A stretch of 27,319 bases of DNA from a virus, in IMG/VR virus record IMGVR_UViG_3300047470_000257, positions 1 to 27,319 of that record; one strand, 5' to 3'. A model generated the notes under the pieces. That model saw nothing but the letters and a program-made list of their open reading frames with translations, was not told the DNA's origin and did no database searches. Positions 7,206 to 12,484 of the stretch are shown piece by piece. The number at the start of each line of letters is the position of its first letter. Positions within the stretch are counted from its first letter, which is position 1. A program made the translations under genes and the position numbers.

Positions 7206-7435
7206 AGCGCCTCCGTGATACGCCTCAGCGCGATCCGTTCTGCATGGGATGGGGAAGGGCGCCGGCGCTTCAGGACAGTGTCGGGGTCGATCTTGTTGGA
7301 GCGCGGTGGTCGGTGCTCAGGCTTGAAGGAGGCGGCCGGCTCTGCTTTGCCGCCGGCGCCGTAGAAATGGTCCAGCTGACGGTCCAGGTTCGCAATGATG
7401 GCGTCTTTCGGATTGGGCATTGGGCCTATGTTCAT
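7202..7435 (-). CDS. Unknown 77-aa basic protein
   Basis: The protein begins MNIGPMPNPKDAIIANLDRQ and has a helix followed by a basic, proline-rich region (EHRPPRSNKIDPDTVLKRRR). The start at 7435 is chosen because its ATG overlaps the TGA of the upstream gene (ATGA); an earlier ATG at 7492 would put 19 further residues inside the upstream gene, and a later one at 7420 has a weak ribosome site. Its own stop overlaps the next ATG. The function is unknown; nucleic-acid binding is possible from the charge. Confidence 0.65.
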   Translation of the reverse strand: MNIGPMPNPKDAIIANLDRQLDHFYGAGGKAEPAASFKPEHRPPRSNKIDPDTVLKRRRPSPSHAERIALRRITEAL

Positions 7436-7794
7436 CGCGACATACCCATGAACGCGAAGACCAAAAGCACCACGGCGAAAACCAGTGTCCAACGAGTCAT
7501 CCTGCTCGCCACATTGGTAGCAGTGAGGTGCGCGGCCTGGGTGAAATGAGCGGCGTGCTCAAACCCCTGAGCTGAGCGGCAGGCGTTCATGTGGCCGGCT
7601 ACTTCGGCGCACTGGGTGCCGGTCTGGCGATCAACCACACCGAACAGATTGTTTCCGTGCGGCACGACGGTGAAGCGCACTGACATGGCAGGAGAGGCGA
7701 TTCCTACCTTTTGATAAAACTCGGCGGTAGCCAGGGTGGCTCGCTGACGCAGCCCATCGAGGATGGCGCGGCGCTGTTGGAGAGTCTGATTCAT
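7432..7794 (-). CDS. Unknown 120-aa protein with C-terminal membrane span
   Basis: The N-terminal part is helical (MNQTLQQRRAILDGLRQRAT), the middle may form strands (VRFTVVPHGNNLFGVVD), and residues 98-118 (MTRWTLVFAVVLLVFAFMGM) are a clear single membrane span, so the protein is probably tail-anchored in the inner membrane with its N-terminus in the cytoplasm. A strong ribosome site (GAGGAAAGGA) precedes the ATG. Upstream lie a long hairpin and a terminator-like stem, so this may be the first gene of a separately regulated sub-operon. No family is recognised. Confidence 0.75.
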   Translation of the reverse strand: MNQTLQQRRAILDGLRQRATLATAEFYQKVGIASPAMSVRFTVVPHGNNLFGVVDRQTGTQCAEVAGHMNACRSAQGFEHAAHFTQAAHLTATNVASRMTRWTLVFAVVLLVFAFMGMSR

Positions 7795-7823
7795 GTCCTT
7801 TCCTCGGATGGTTGCGTGTATTC

Positions 7824-7877
7824 GTCAGCGCTCTGGCCGCCTGCTGGTTGCCGTTGGGCGCAGGGGAGAGTGCTGAC
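7824..7877 (-). repeat. 11-bp inverted repeat in leader
   Basis: The segments at 7824-7834 and 7867-7877 are inverted repeats with one G-T mismatch (GTCAGCGCTCT against AGAGTGCTGAC), separated by 32 bases. They lie 30 bases upstream of the ATG of the 120-aa gene. In the leftward RNA this would be a stem just before its ribosome site and might control translation or processing. Confidence 0.5.
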
Positions 7878-7896
7878 GGATAAAGGCAGGCGTAAA

Positions 7897-7920
7897 AAAG
7901 CCCGATCGGAACCGGGCTTT
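7897..7920 (-). terminator. Intrinsic terminator inside the left operon
   Basis: AAAGCCCG (7897-7904) pairs with CGGGCTTT (7913-7920) with an 8-nt loop. Read leftwards the stem is followed by TTTTTT, a good Rho-independent terminator. It should stop transcription coming from pL before the genes at 7.8 kb and beyond unless RNA polymerase is antiterminated, which fits the boxA in the pL leader. Confidence 0.75.
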
Positions 7921-8034
7921 GTTTGCGTCACGAAGACCTCCCTACGTGAGCGCCTCCCAGACCCGCTACTGGCGACGGCCTTGGTTTGAATCATCAGCGG
8001 TGATTTCTAACTAGGGGTGGCCTACCGATTGCTC

Positions 8035-8061
8035 GGCCGGTACGCGGTGACACCGCCGGCC
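8035..8061. repeat. Strong GC-rich hairpin
   Basis: GGCCG at 8035-8039 pairs with CGGCC at 8057-8061, and GCGGT at 8044-8048 pairs with ACCGC at 8052-8056, leaving a GAC loop and a four-base bulge (GTAC). The stem is strong in RNA from either strand. There is no T-run, so it is not an intrinsic terminator. Confidence 0.5.
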
Positions 8062-8410
8062 CAGATGTCCGCTGCCTGCCAGGTGTTGGGCGTAGCCTTC
8101 AGGCTTACTGCGCCACGCGGGTGAAGCGATGGTCTACTTCATGGCTGTAGCTCCTGTTGCGCGCTCACTGGGTTGGCAGTGGCCACCTATCGAAGCTGCA
8201 TTGGAATGTCGGTCCACACCATTTTCTGCAATTGACGTCCGGGTATTCGCCACAATCTGATTGCTCTGGAGATGCTTTTTTCATGACCCGCCGACATTCC
8301 GATGCAGCCTCTTTCGAGGTAATCGGGCTGGTGTCCTATGGCAAAACCAGCAATGTCTCCACTTCGTCTCAAGTGATGCAGGGGGCCGCATTGCGCGGTG
8401 CAGAAGTCGT

Positions 8411-8569
8411 CCGCATCGGAGAGTGATCGAAACACCAGGGCGCTACTCCTGCTTGTTTCCCGCCGCGTTTCTGGTATTGGCCGGCAGATCCGGCTCAGGA
8501 GATTTACGGGGCTTTGCGATCCTAGCGCTGCAGCCCGCTTGGGCACGCTTCGATCACTCTCCGATGCGG
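8411..8569. repeat. Perfect 21-bp inverted repeat, 117-bp spacer
   Basis: Bases 8411-8431 are the exact reverse complement of 8549-8569 (the left arm begins CCGCATCGGAGAG). A further short motif, CACCAGG, follows the left arm and, in inverted form, also follows the right arm on its outer side, so the two copies are arranged in a different order rather than as one extended palindrome. The repeat could form a long stem in RNA or be a pair of protein-binding sites. A transposon origin is possible, but no transposase lies between the arms. Confidence 0.75.
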
Positions 8570-8632
8570 CCTGGTGCTGGGAAGTACCAGGTGCTCGGGC
8601 TGTTATCGTCAGGCTGACGTAGCGCTGGTTGT

Positions 8633-9406
8633 TCAGTCGTAAAGGCCGTAGCAGAAGTCGTGCTCGTCGCAATCGATCACCAACTGGGCGCCACCGAAGT
8701 ACAGTGCAGCGGTGAGCTTTTCCCACCGTTTGTAGATCATGAAGTTGCGACCTATCGGTTTGCCTTCCAACTTCGCGCTATAGGCTTCGCCGAAGTCATA
8801 GCCCTGTTCGTTTTGACCGCGGATGCTGACACTGATCCGGTTTGCCAGCTCCCACTCACTACGCTTGCGGTCAGAAGAGTACCGGGCCGCGGAAGTGCGC
8901 TCTTCTGGTTGGGGGTCAAAGCAGATGTGTATGTGCTTGCTGATGCTGCTGTAGCTGTTTTCATCCTCGCGAATAGTGATGTGCGGTCGTTCCCACTGTT
9001 CATCGGTAGCGCGTTCTTTGTGCTCTTCGACGAACGCATTCAGCAAGTCGCTGAGGTTTACGAACGCCGGCACGATGTCGTCTTTCAGGGCCTCGTCAAT
9101 CGAGGCTTGGGAGCGGCGCAGCATTTCGCCAGTCACGCCCGATGATTCCCATTGGGCCTTCATTGCGGTCGCAATGAGGTCGTTGTAGCGGGACAGCTCG
9201 AAAAGGTTTTCGACGTTCGACGGGAGCGCTTGCTTGATGGCTTCCTTCACCAACTTGCCCATATCGCTGTACGAGCTGAAAGCATCTTTGATGATGTCCG
9301 TGAACATCTTTTCCACGCTCGCAGAGATGATTTCTGCTGGGCGCTCACTCGCGGAAAAGCGAGCGATGTGGTCGTGCATCAGGGCTTGAATCGTTTGTTC
9401 GCTCAT
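8633..9406 (-). CDS. Unknown 257-aa early protein
   Basis: No family is recognised. The first 110 residues are helical (MSEQTIQALMHDHIARFSAS, then KMFTDIIKDAFSSYSDMGKL and the helix LVKEAIKQALPSNVE). The later part is more mixed, with ITIREDENSYSSISKHIHIC and AALYFGGAQLVIDCDEHDF at the C-terminus. The N-terminal half suggests a helical oligomer. A ribosome site (CACGGAG) precedes the ATG; its leader carries copy A of the repeated stem-loop element. It is the last gene of the first pL block, before the structured gap. Confidence 0.75.
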   Translation of the reverse strand: MSEQTIQALMHDHIARFSASERPAEIISASVEKMFTDIIKDAFSSYSDMGKLVKEAIKQALPSNVENLFELSRYNDLIATAMKAQWESSGVTGEMLRRSQASIDEALKDDIVPAFVNLSDLLNAFVEEHKERATDEQWERPHITIREDENSYSSISKHIHICFDPQPEERTSAARYSSDRKRSEWELANRISVSIRGQNEQGYDFGEAYSAKLEGKPIGRNFMIYKRWEKLTAALYFGGAQLVIDCDEHDFCYGLYD

Positions 9407-9431
9407 TTGGTTCTCCGTGCTTGATCGGTTG

Positions 9432-9472
9432 TCATCCCGCTGCCCACTCAGTGAATGGGCAGAAGTGATGCT
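9432..9472 (-). promoter_or_regulatory. Repeated stem-loop element, copy A
   Basis: On the leftward RNA the element reads AGCAUCACU, then a stem, then GGGAUG. In this copy the inner stem is CTGCCCA/TGGGCAG (9440-9446 with 9456-9462), seven perfect pairs, and CATC/GATG close the outer stem. It lies between the stop of the 67-aa gene and the start of the 257-aa gene, 26 bases before that ATG. Confidence 0.7.
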
Positions 9473-9474
9473 TG

Positions 9475-9678
9475 TCAGAACGGCGCAGCGTCCAGTGCGG
9501 AATTGCCTTTTTCGGTGAGCGCCACCTTGCCGTCGATAACATGAGCAAACCCCTCACGCTCCATGTCAGCCCAAACCCGAGGGCCGATCGGTTCATGGTC
9601 ATCGATGAGGTGTTCCAGCGTGGCGTTGCCGGCGGTGTTGCGGATGTACTGCGCCACTTTTTTTAGTATCGGTGTCAT
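9475..9678 (-). CDS. Small winged-helix-like protein
   Basis: The 67-residue protein has the layout of a winged helix: helix MTPILKKVAQYIRNTAGNAT, helix LEHLIDDHEP, recognition-helix candidate GPRVWADMEREG, then a two-stranded wing FAHVIDGKVALTEKGNSAL. A small DNA-binding regulator is a reasonable suggestion, but the similarity is only by pattern. Its ATG overlaps the stop of the upstream 55-aa gene (ATGA), so translation is coupled. Stem-loop copy A follows its stop directly. Confidence 0.65.
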   Translation of the reverse strand: MTPILKKVAQYIRNTAGNATLEHLIDDHEPIGPRVWADMEREGFAHVIDGKVALTEKGNSALDAAPF

Positions 9679-9842
9679 TTCCCTTTATCCTTGCCGACTA
9701 TCAGCACCATCAAAAGCAACGCGACGAGCACCAGGTCGCCAACCATTGACAGGATCCGGCTGGCCGAGTCGACGAAGACGACCCCGCCAGCTAAGCCGTA
9801 GGCTGCCAGCGAGCGCGCTCTGTTGCTGAACCTGCCAAGCAT
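9675..9842 (-). CDS. 55-aa membrane protein
   Basis: This short gene encodes a protein that starts MLGRFSNRARSLAAYGLAGG and has a strongly hydrophobic segment at about 33-50 (MVGDLVLVALLLMVLIVG) ending in KDKGK. The first hydrophobic part (about 14-24) may be a second span. Its start lies two bases after the TerB-like stop, and its TGA overlaps the next ATG. The tight packing on both sides makes it a real gene despite its size. Function unknown. Confidence 0.7.
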   Translation of the reverse strand: MLGRFSNRARSLAAYGLAGGVVFVDSASRILSMVGDLVLVALLLMVLIVGKDKGK

Positions 9843-9844
9843 GA

Positions 9845-10282
9845 CTACAGGTAGTCTTTTAGGTTGAGGTTCATGATCTTGGCGGCCTTCTCCAGCACCA
9901 CCATTTCGGCGTCCTCGATGTCGCCGTTAGCCTCCGCCACGGTCAGCATGAAGTTCAGCACCGTAGCCGCGTCGTCGACGCTATGCGCCAGATCCTTCAG
10001 TTCCTTCTCGGCGTTCTGGCGAATGATGCGCGGGCCGCCGTCGTTGAAGTCGGCCTTGGCGCGGTCAATGGTGTTGCTCAGCTCGGCGCCGAAGCCCTTT
10101 AGGGCGGGAGAGTTGTTGATCAACTTCTCGATCTTCTCGAGCTCTTCTTTTTCGATGTCGCCATCGGCGGAAGCGACGTAGAAGACGCCGTAGACCGACG
10201 CCTGCATCAGATCGCGGTTGGTCATCACGGCCAGGGCCTGGCGGGCTTCGCCGGATTTCTTGCCAAACAGTTTGCCGAACAT
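9845..10282 (-). CDS. TerB-like protein
   Basis: The 145-residue protein matches the TerB (tellurite-resistance B-like) fold: an all-helical protein with two acidic repeats, ASADGDIEKEELEKIE (about 37-52) and AEANGDIEDAEMVVLEKAAK (about 112-131), which in this family bind divalent metal. The N-terminus is MFGKLFGKKSGEARQ. The start at 10282 has AGAGGA at proper spacing; an upstream ATG at 10318 would lie within the repeated stem-loop. TerB proteins in phages may act in stress or membrane-related defence, but the job here is unknown. It follows csrA and precedes the 55-aa membrane gene. Confidence 0.85.
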   Translation of the reverse strand: MFGKLFGKKSGEARQALAVMTNRDLMQASVYGVFYVASADGDIEKEELEKIEKLINNSPALKGFGAELSNTIDRAKADFNDGGPRIIRQNAEKELKDLAHSVDDAATVLNFMLTVAEANGDIEDAEMVVLEKAAKIMNLNLKDYL

Positions 10283-10304
10283 GGTGAATCCTCTGGGTTT
10301 GGTT

Positions 10305-10346
10305 ACATCCCGATGCACCCTGTCGCCAAGGTGCAGCAGTGATGCT
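10305..10346 (-). promoter_or_regulatory. Repeated stem-loop element, copy B
   Basis: Same architecture as copies A and C: AGCAUCACU, stem, GGGAUG on the leftward RNA. The inner stem is TGCACC/GGTGCA (10314-10319 with 10330-10335). It fills the space between the csrA stop and the TerB-like start. Confidence 0.7.
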
Positions 10347-10351
10347 TTCGA

Positions 10352-10525
10352 TCAGGCTTTAGCTGCATCCTGAATACGCTGGTAGATCTCTTGACGATGC
10401 ACAGCGACCTCTTTCGGTGCCTCAAACGCCAGCTTTACTTGCTGCCCACAAACACTCAGCACCGTGATGCTGATGTCGTCATTGATGCGGATGGTTTCGG
10501 TGGGCTTGCGGGTGAGTATCAACAT
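10352..10525 (-). CDS. csrA: Phage CsrA/RsmA translational regulator
   Basis: This 57-residue protein is a clear CsrA/RsmA: it starts [20 protein letters not shown] and continues [32 protein letters not shown]. The RNA-contacting residues Leu4, Arg6 and Arg44 are all present, as in E. coli CsrA. It would bind GGA motifs in mRNA leaders and change translation or stability. Being first in the pL operon, it would be made early on induction or infection and could act on host RsmA targets or on phage messages. Its own leader has three GGA motifs in the 30 bases before the ATG (GGGATG, AAGGAG, CAGGACC), as expected for autoregulation. Confidence 0.93.
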   Translation of the reverse strand: MLILTRKPTETIRINDDISITVLSVCGQQVKLAFEAPKEVAVHRQEIYQRIQDAAKA

Positions 10526-10543
10526 GGTCCTGCTCCTTGGTGG

Positions 10544-10585
10544 TCATCCCAAAGCACCCGGTAGCCCAGGTGCTTCAGTGATGCT
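10544..10585 (-). promoter_or_regulatory. Repeated stem-loop element, copy C
   Basis: Third copy, 18 bases upstream of the csrA ATG. The inner stem is AAGCACC/GGTGCTT (10552-10558 with 10569-10575), and the invariant AGTGATGCT and CATCCC of the plus strand are kept. The GGGATG of the element lies just before the csrA ribosome site. Confidence 0.7.
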
Positions 10586-10641
10586 GTCCGTGTTGCTGGC
10601 CGCTGTTACTCGCCACCTGCGGACTGGGCGATGATTTCTTT

Positions 10642-10655
10642 CCGTACGTTTACGG
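10642..10655 (-). promoter_or_regulatory. Small hairpin in pL leader
   Basis: CCGTA (10642-10646) pairs with TACGG (10651-10655) with a four-base loop, AACG on the leftward RNA. It could be a boxB-type hairpin for an antitermination complex. It is about 100 bases beyond boxA. Confidence 0.35.
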
Positions 10656-10683
10656 TTTGGCTTCTGGGGCCTGGCAATACGGC

Positions 10684-10715
10684 GTACCGAGGTGGGAGTC
10701 GCCCACGCCTGGTAC
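10684..10715 (-). promoter_or_regulatory. Large stem-loop in pL leader
   Basis: GTACC (10684-10688) pairs with GGTAC (10711-10715), and GTGGG (10692-10696) with CCCAC (10702-10706), giving a two-part stem. It lies in the 240-base untranslated leader between pL and csrA and has no T-run. Antitermination or RNA-stability functions are possible. Confidence 0.5.
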
Positions 10716-10733
10716 GTCAATGTCCGGCTGATC

Positions 10734-10768
10734 CAGAAGCTTTCTGCAGTTGGGTTGTTAAAGAGCGG
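10734..10768 (-). promoter_or_regulatory. boxA and adjoining hairpin (nutL-like site)
   Basis: On the leftward strand, 10768-10755 reads CCGCTCTTTAACAA, which contains the consensus boxA (CGCTCTTTA) for NusB/S10 binding. Just downstream, CAGAAAGCTTCTG (10746-10734) can form a short hairpin, in the place of boxB. The site is about 50 bases into the pL transcript. No N-like protein is identified, so either a small unrecognised protein or host factors would serve it. Confidence 0.65.
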
Positions 10769-10825
10769 TAAGCCTCTCGGCCCTTCGCAGCTGGCACCTG
10801 ATTGGGTTCCGGTTGCGATGGAGTG

Positions 10826-10868
10826 AATTTATCCCCGTGATAAATAAGTGTCAATATCATTTTGATAA
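10826..10868 (-). promoter_or_regulatory. Promoter pL with operators OL1 and OL2
   Basis: Read leftwards, TTGACA (10854-10849) and TAAATT (10831-10826) are separated by exactly 17 bases, a strong sigma-70 promoter. Operator OL1 (TTATC-CCCGT-GATAA, 10829-10843) lies in the spacer and touches the -10 box; OL2 (ATATC-ATTTT-GATAA, 10854-10868) overlaps the -35 edge. The same operator pattern occurs at pR, so CI should shut off both promoters. Confidence 0.8.
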
Positions 10869-10923
10869 ATTTGTCTGATGATGATCATTTCTTTACGATA
10901 ACTTTTTTATCTCGCCCACAAAA

Positions 10924-10945
10924 AAGCCCGCAAATAGGCGGGCTT
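10924..10945 (-). terminator. Intrinsic terminator after the DUF1654 gene
   Basis: AAGCCCGC (10924-10931) pairs perfectly with GCGGGCTT (10938-10945). Read leftwards the stem ends in a run of six T (10925-10920). It follows the DUF1654 gene and insulates it from pL. Confidence 0.85.
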
Positions 10946-10961
10946 CAGTCATTCCTATTGA

Positions 10962-11210
10962 TCAATCTTCCTTCGGCACAACCCAGAACACCTGTACGCC
11001 ACCATCATCCTGGTGAGCGACGGTCACGTTATCCGCCTCGTCTATAGCCTCCAGCAGCTGCTCCCAATCATCCTGCAATTCGTCCGGGGCTTTGTAGATG
11101 ACTGCGCGCTTTGCGGTCTGCGCCCCGGTCGAGTTAATGATTTTCTGCACCCGCATACCCAGCAGATCGAAGGAGGTAGGAGGAGTAGGTTCTTTCTTTG
11201 CCTTGGCCAT
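10962..11210 (-). CDS. DUF1654 protein, LexA-box controlled
   Basis: The 82-residue protein starts MAKAKKEPTPPTSFDLLGMR and continues VQKIINSTGAQTAKRAVIY, then DDWEQLLEAIDEADNVTV and GGVQVFWV. This is the pattern of DUF1654, a family found chiefly in Pseudomonas and its phages. The function is unknown. The start at 11210 is chosen because it begins at the conserved part and lies just downstream of a promoter with a LexA box, while longer frames would cross that promoter. It is a single-gene unit with its own terminator, and should be induced by DNA damage together with the prophage. Confidence 0.8.
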   Translation of the reverse strand: MAKAKKEPTPPTSFDLLGMRVQKIINSTGAQTAKRAVIYKAPDELQDDWEQLLEAIDEADNVTVAHQDDGGVQVFWVVPKED

Positions 11211-11227
11211 GATAGCTCTCTGATTAA

Positions 11228-11268
11228 CTGTATGAATAAACAGTATTTTATCCATGAGTAAAAGGCAA
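11228..11268 (-). promoter_or_regulatory. SOS promoter with LexA box
   Basis: CTGTATGAATAAACAG (11228-11243) is a perfect CTGT-N8-ACAG LexA box. Read leftwards, a promoter TTGCCT (11268-11263), 17 bases, TACTGT (11245-11240) overlaps it at the -10 element, so LexA would block RNA polymerase directly. The DUF1654 start lies 18 bases beyond. Confidence 0.85.
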
Positions 11269-11276
11269 GACGAGGA

Positions 11277-11292
11277 GAGTACTTTTGTACTC
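11277..11292. promoter_or_regulatory. LexA2-like palindrome GAGTAC-N4-GTACTC
   Basis: AGTAC-TTTT-GTACT resembles the AGTAC-N4-GTGCT box of the LexA2 repressor of some pseudomonads. It lies eight bases upstream of the -35 of the LexA-box promoter. A matching AGTAC-N4-GTACT site is at 3350-3367. It is a possible second regulator site. Confidence 0.4.
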
Positions 11293-11436
11293 CTTTGGAG
11301 CGCCTGGTATAGAAAGGCCATTCAACGGCGAGACGACGGGTGCAGGCCCGACAATCAGCAGGCCGTTGCGTCATGTGCAGGTCGATGTCTGCGAGGGGAG
11401 GGGGTAATGTAGGGATGAGAAGGGTAGATAAGAAAA

Positions 11437-11454
11437 GCTCGACGCTGGACGAGC
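11437..11454 (-). terminator. Terminator after the RelA/SpoT-like gene
   Basis: GCTCG (11437-11441) pairs with CGAGC (11450-11454); read leftwards it is followed by TTTTCTT. It lies 44 bases after the stop of the nucleotidyltransferase gene. It would close a leftward operon that begins at the CI repressor. 11322-11430 otherwise shows nothing that I can call. Confidence 0.6.
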
Positions 11455-11497
11455 GTTCAGGTTAATAAGCAGCAGGAAGAAATTGGTTCTTTTTAGT

Positions 11498-12484
11498 TCA
11501 ATGACTCGGACGGCGATCAACATCGCTCAGGATGGTATTTAGGGTGTTCCAGTAGCCGGGAAGTGGCCATCTATCAATCAAGTCATCGGTATCATGATTT
11601 AGCGCTAACCAGTAAACGAAAAGAACCGCTGCTTGATTAAACATCGGCACTGTAGCGGCTCTCTTGGCAATATTGAGCGCTATATATTTTTTTTGGCTCA
11701 GGAACGCATAGATCTGAGCGGCTAAGCTGTCACCGACCAGCTCTCGGAATTCATCCGCTAGCACTGAGGCACTCTTGTCGTCAGCGGCGAGATATTGTTC
11801 TCCAATTTTTTCACTGTAGATATCCGTGAGCTCCTTCAAGAGTTCCACTTTAGGGGCGTTAGCCTCCCTTAGAAGCTCCATCGTTCTGCAGAACAAGTCA
11901 TCTGTGGTTTCCATCAGCGCCATGCTTCGCGCAACATGGCGCTCCGCCTTAGCTGGGACAAAGCCAGAAGGCTTGTATATGTTGTCGTGGACCATTTCTG
12001 CATAGGCGTGCTGAAGAAGGGTTCTGACCTGAACCTCGCAGCACATATCGACGGTGATGGTGAATCCCTCCAGCTCTATGGGCTGTTTTGGACGGACTTC
12101 AAAATGCTGTGACTGATAGTCGAAGATTTTTGTGTTTTTCTCAATCTCCGCAGCGAAGTCCCGAGACACCTTTGCGCTCCACAACTCTTCGTTTTGAATA
12201 GCTGCGCAAATGATATCGATTTCATCGGAGAGGAGGACGACGAAACGGACACCGACCAGGTCCGTCATTTCCAGCAAAGGGTCGGTGTATCCTTTGCGAC
12301 CCAGCTTACCTATCGCGGACTCTATGGTCTTCACCCTAGGCTTCACCGGAATCTTGATGAAAGCGTCGAATGAAATCCCAGCACTCTTCAGTCTCTTCTC
12401 TACCGTACTGGCGACGAAAGCCCCCCACTTGTCGTAGGTCGATTGGGAGGCATGGAGATAATGTCTGAAAGCTTCAATGTCCAC
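11498..12484 (-). CDS. RelA/SpoT-type nucleotidyltransferase
   Basis: The 328-residue protein has a complete (p)ppGpp-synthetase-like domain at about 45-172: KPRVKTIESAIGKLGRK with Arg50, Lys52 and Ser56; MTDLVGVRFVV with the metal-binding Asp75 and Arg80; YQSQHFEV at 123-130; and CEVQVRTLLQHAYAEMVHD with Glu150, Gln152, Arg154 and His159. The catalytic residues look intact, so pyrophosphate transfer to a nucleotide or to tRNA is plausible. There is no HD hydrolase domain. The C-terminal 150 residues are helical and unknown. The start is GTG in TAGTG, overlapping the stop of the NdpA-like gene, a strong sign of coupled translation. Related prophage proteins (CapRel, Phrann gp29) act in anti-phage defence, which is the best guess here. 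Confidence 0.85.
   Translation of the reverse strand: MDIEAFRHYLHASQSTYDKWGAFVASTVEKRLKSAGISFDAFIKIPVKPRVKTIESAIGKLGRKGYTDPLLEMTDLVGVRFVVLLSDEIDIICAAIQNEELWSAKVSRDFAAEIEKNTKIFDYQSQHFEVRPKQPIELEGFTITVDMCCEVQVRTLLQHAYAEMVHDNIYKPSGFVPAKAERHVARSMALMETTDDLFCRTMELLREANAPKVELLKELTDIYSEKIGEQYLAADDKSASVLADEFRELVGDSLAAQIYAFLSQKKYIALNIAKRAATVPMFNQAAVLFVYWLALNHDTDDLIDRWPLPGYWNTLNTILSDVDRRPSH

Larger units (their letters stand above)
7921..8632. other. Large gap without a convincing gene
   Basis: Together with 7795-7920 this is an 838-bp stretch without a supported gene in an otherwise tightly packed operon. Small frames exist on both strands: plus strand 8283-8426, starting MTRRHSDAASFEVIGLV, and the minus frame over 8283-8390, containing LETKWRHCWFCHRTPARLP. 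They overlap each other and have poor or distant ribosome sites, so they look like chance translations of a conserved non-coding element. Strong structure is present: a hairpin at 8035-8061 and a perfect inverted repeat at 8411-8431/8549-8569. The stretch may encode a non-coding RNA, be a remnant of a transposed segment, or contain regulatory sites. Confidence 0.5.

Noticed and set aside
7975-8062. Possible tRNA (GGTTTGAATCA resembles a T-loop)
   Set aside because: No acceptor stem, anticodon arm or D-arm can be folded around it.
8187-8726. 179-aa minus frame and 89-aa plus frame (8157-8426) in the structured gap
   Set aside because: They overlap each other and, for the former, the supported 257-aa gene; basic composition and no ribosome sites. 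The stretch looks non-coding.
10717-10860. 47-codon minus frame across the pL region
   Set aside because: Its ATG lies upstream of the pL -35 box, so the pL transcript cannot contain it; it also runs through boxA.
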